Positions 63,974 through 64,000 of a stretch of 64,000 nucleotides of DNA are shown piece after piece. The notes below the pieces were generated by a model. That model saw nothing but the letters and a program-made list of their open reading frames with translations. It searched no databases and was not told the origin of the DNA. How positions within the stretch are numbered: position 1 is the stretch's first letter; every line of letters begins with the position of its first letter. The stretch spans positions 45,240 through 109,239 of the forward strand of contig DASPIW010000013.1 of the NCBI GenBank assembly GCA_035628915.1. The letters run 5' to 3'. The DNA comes from JARBUG01 sp035628915. GTDB taxonomy: Bacteria > Bacillota > Sulfobacillia > Symbiobacteriales > Symbiobacteriaceae. Position numbers and translations under genes: made by a program.

Positions 63974-64000
63974 TTGCCGAAGAAGCATTCGCAGGAGAAG
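63974..64000 (+). CDS. possible start of a plus-strand gene at the right edge
   Basis: TTG at 63974 follows GAAGGGAG by 9 bases and opens MPKKHSQEK before the window ends. The ribosome site is good, but nine codons are too few to identify a product. Confidence 0.35.

Noticed and set aside
1..64000. tRNA, rRNA, riboswitch, insertion sequence or prophage genes
   Set aside because: No cloverleaf-like blocks, rRNA cores, recognisable riboswitch cores, transposases, integrases or phage structural genes were seen on reading both strands; a covariance-model search would be more sensitive.

Overview
The window (about 64 kb, visibly GC-rich) looks like chromosome of a spore-forming, high-GC Firmicute, most like Symbiobacterium. 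The reasons are an alpha/beta-type small acid-soluble spore protein, the Firmicute order acpS-nnr-alr-mazE-mazF, a LytS/YesN sugar-sensing system, very frequent TTG and GTG starts behind strong GGAGG sites, and Gram-positive lipoproteins and LiaF-like membrane proteins. The genus is inferred from gene content only. No rRNA, tRNA, CRISPR array, insertion sequence or prophage was recognised.

Left part (1-19.8 kb): the start of fabI, a chemoreceptor, a patch of lipoprotein and membrane genes with two apparent frameshifts, a small overlapping gene pair, tex, two small conserved genes, a type-4 uracil-DNA glycosylase, a SulP transporter, an ABC exporter, a NarL-type regulator next to a decayed sensor kinase, a SASP gene, a GAF protein, panD and a threonine dehydratase. 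Middle (19.8-35 kb): asparaginase II and a C26 peptidase; the mazEF-alr-nnr-acpS operon preceded by a fliK-like/flhB-like pair; then three tandem TPR-protein paralogues with an unlisted 38-codon exported-peptide gene directly behind the first one; a P1 peptidase, a CAAX protease and hemL.

Right part (35-64 kb): a beta-CASP nuclease, CDF transporter, PhzF protein, PrsA-like foldase, a SufT-like protein and cupin behind a perfect Crp-type operator, a Crp/Fnr regulator that appears leaderless, ychF, a second chemoreceptor, a TagO/WecA-like transferase, an HD-GYP protein, a methionine-rich repeat protein, a xylose block (ROK repressor, operator, xylose isomerase-like gene, xylulokinase), two LiaF-like membrane proteins, and a xylose-sensing module (membrane-anchored XylFII-like protein, LytS-type kinase, YesN-type regulator, XylF lipoprotein) that lacks transporter ATPase and permease genes. 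The window ends in aminopeptidase and truncated carboxypeptidase genes.

The strongest candidate for something undescribed is the TPR-protein/peptide cassette at 27.6-31.3 kb. The architecture resembles Rap-Phr: a helical-repeat protein gene followed by a tiny secreted-peptide gene whose predicted mature end, CYSAYPKQTPC, starts and ends with cysteine. The peptide gene carries a promoter-like decamer identical to the one before the spore-protein gene. Other items worth following are a hairpin with a U-run inside the leader of the sugar-sensing operon, dispersed CCACGGAG-type inverted repeats, and several decaying genes.
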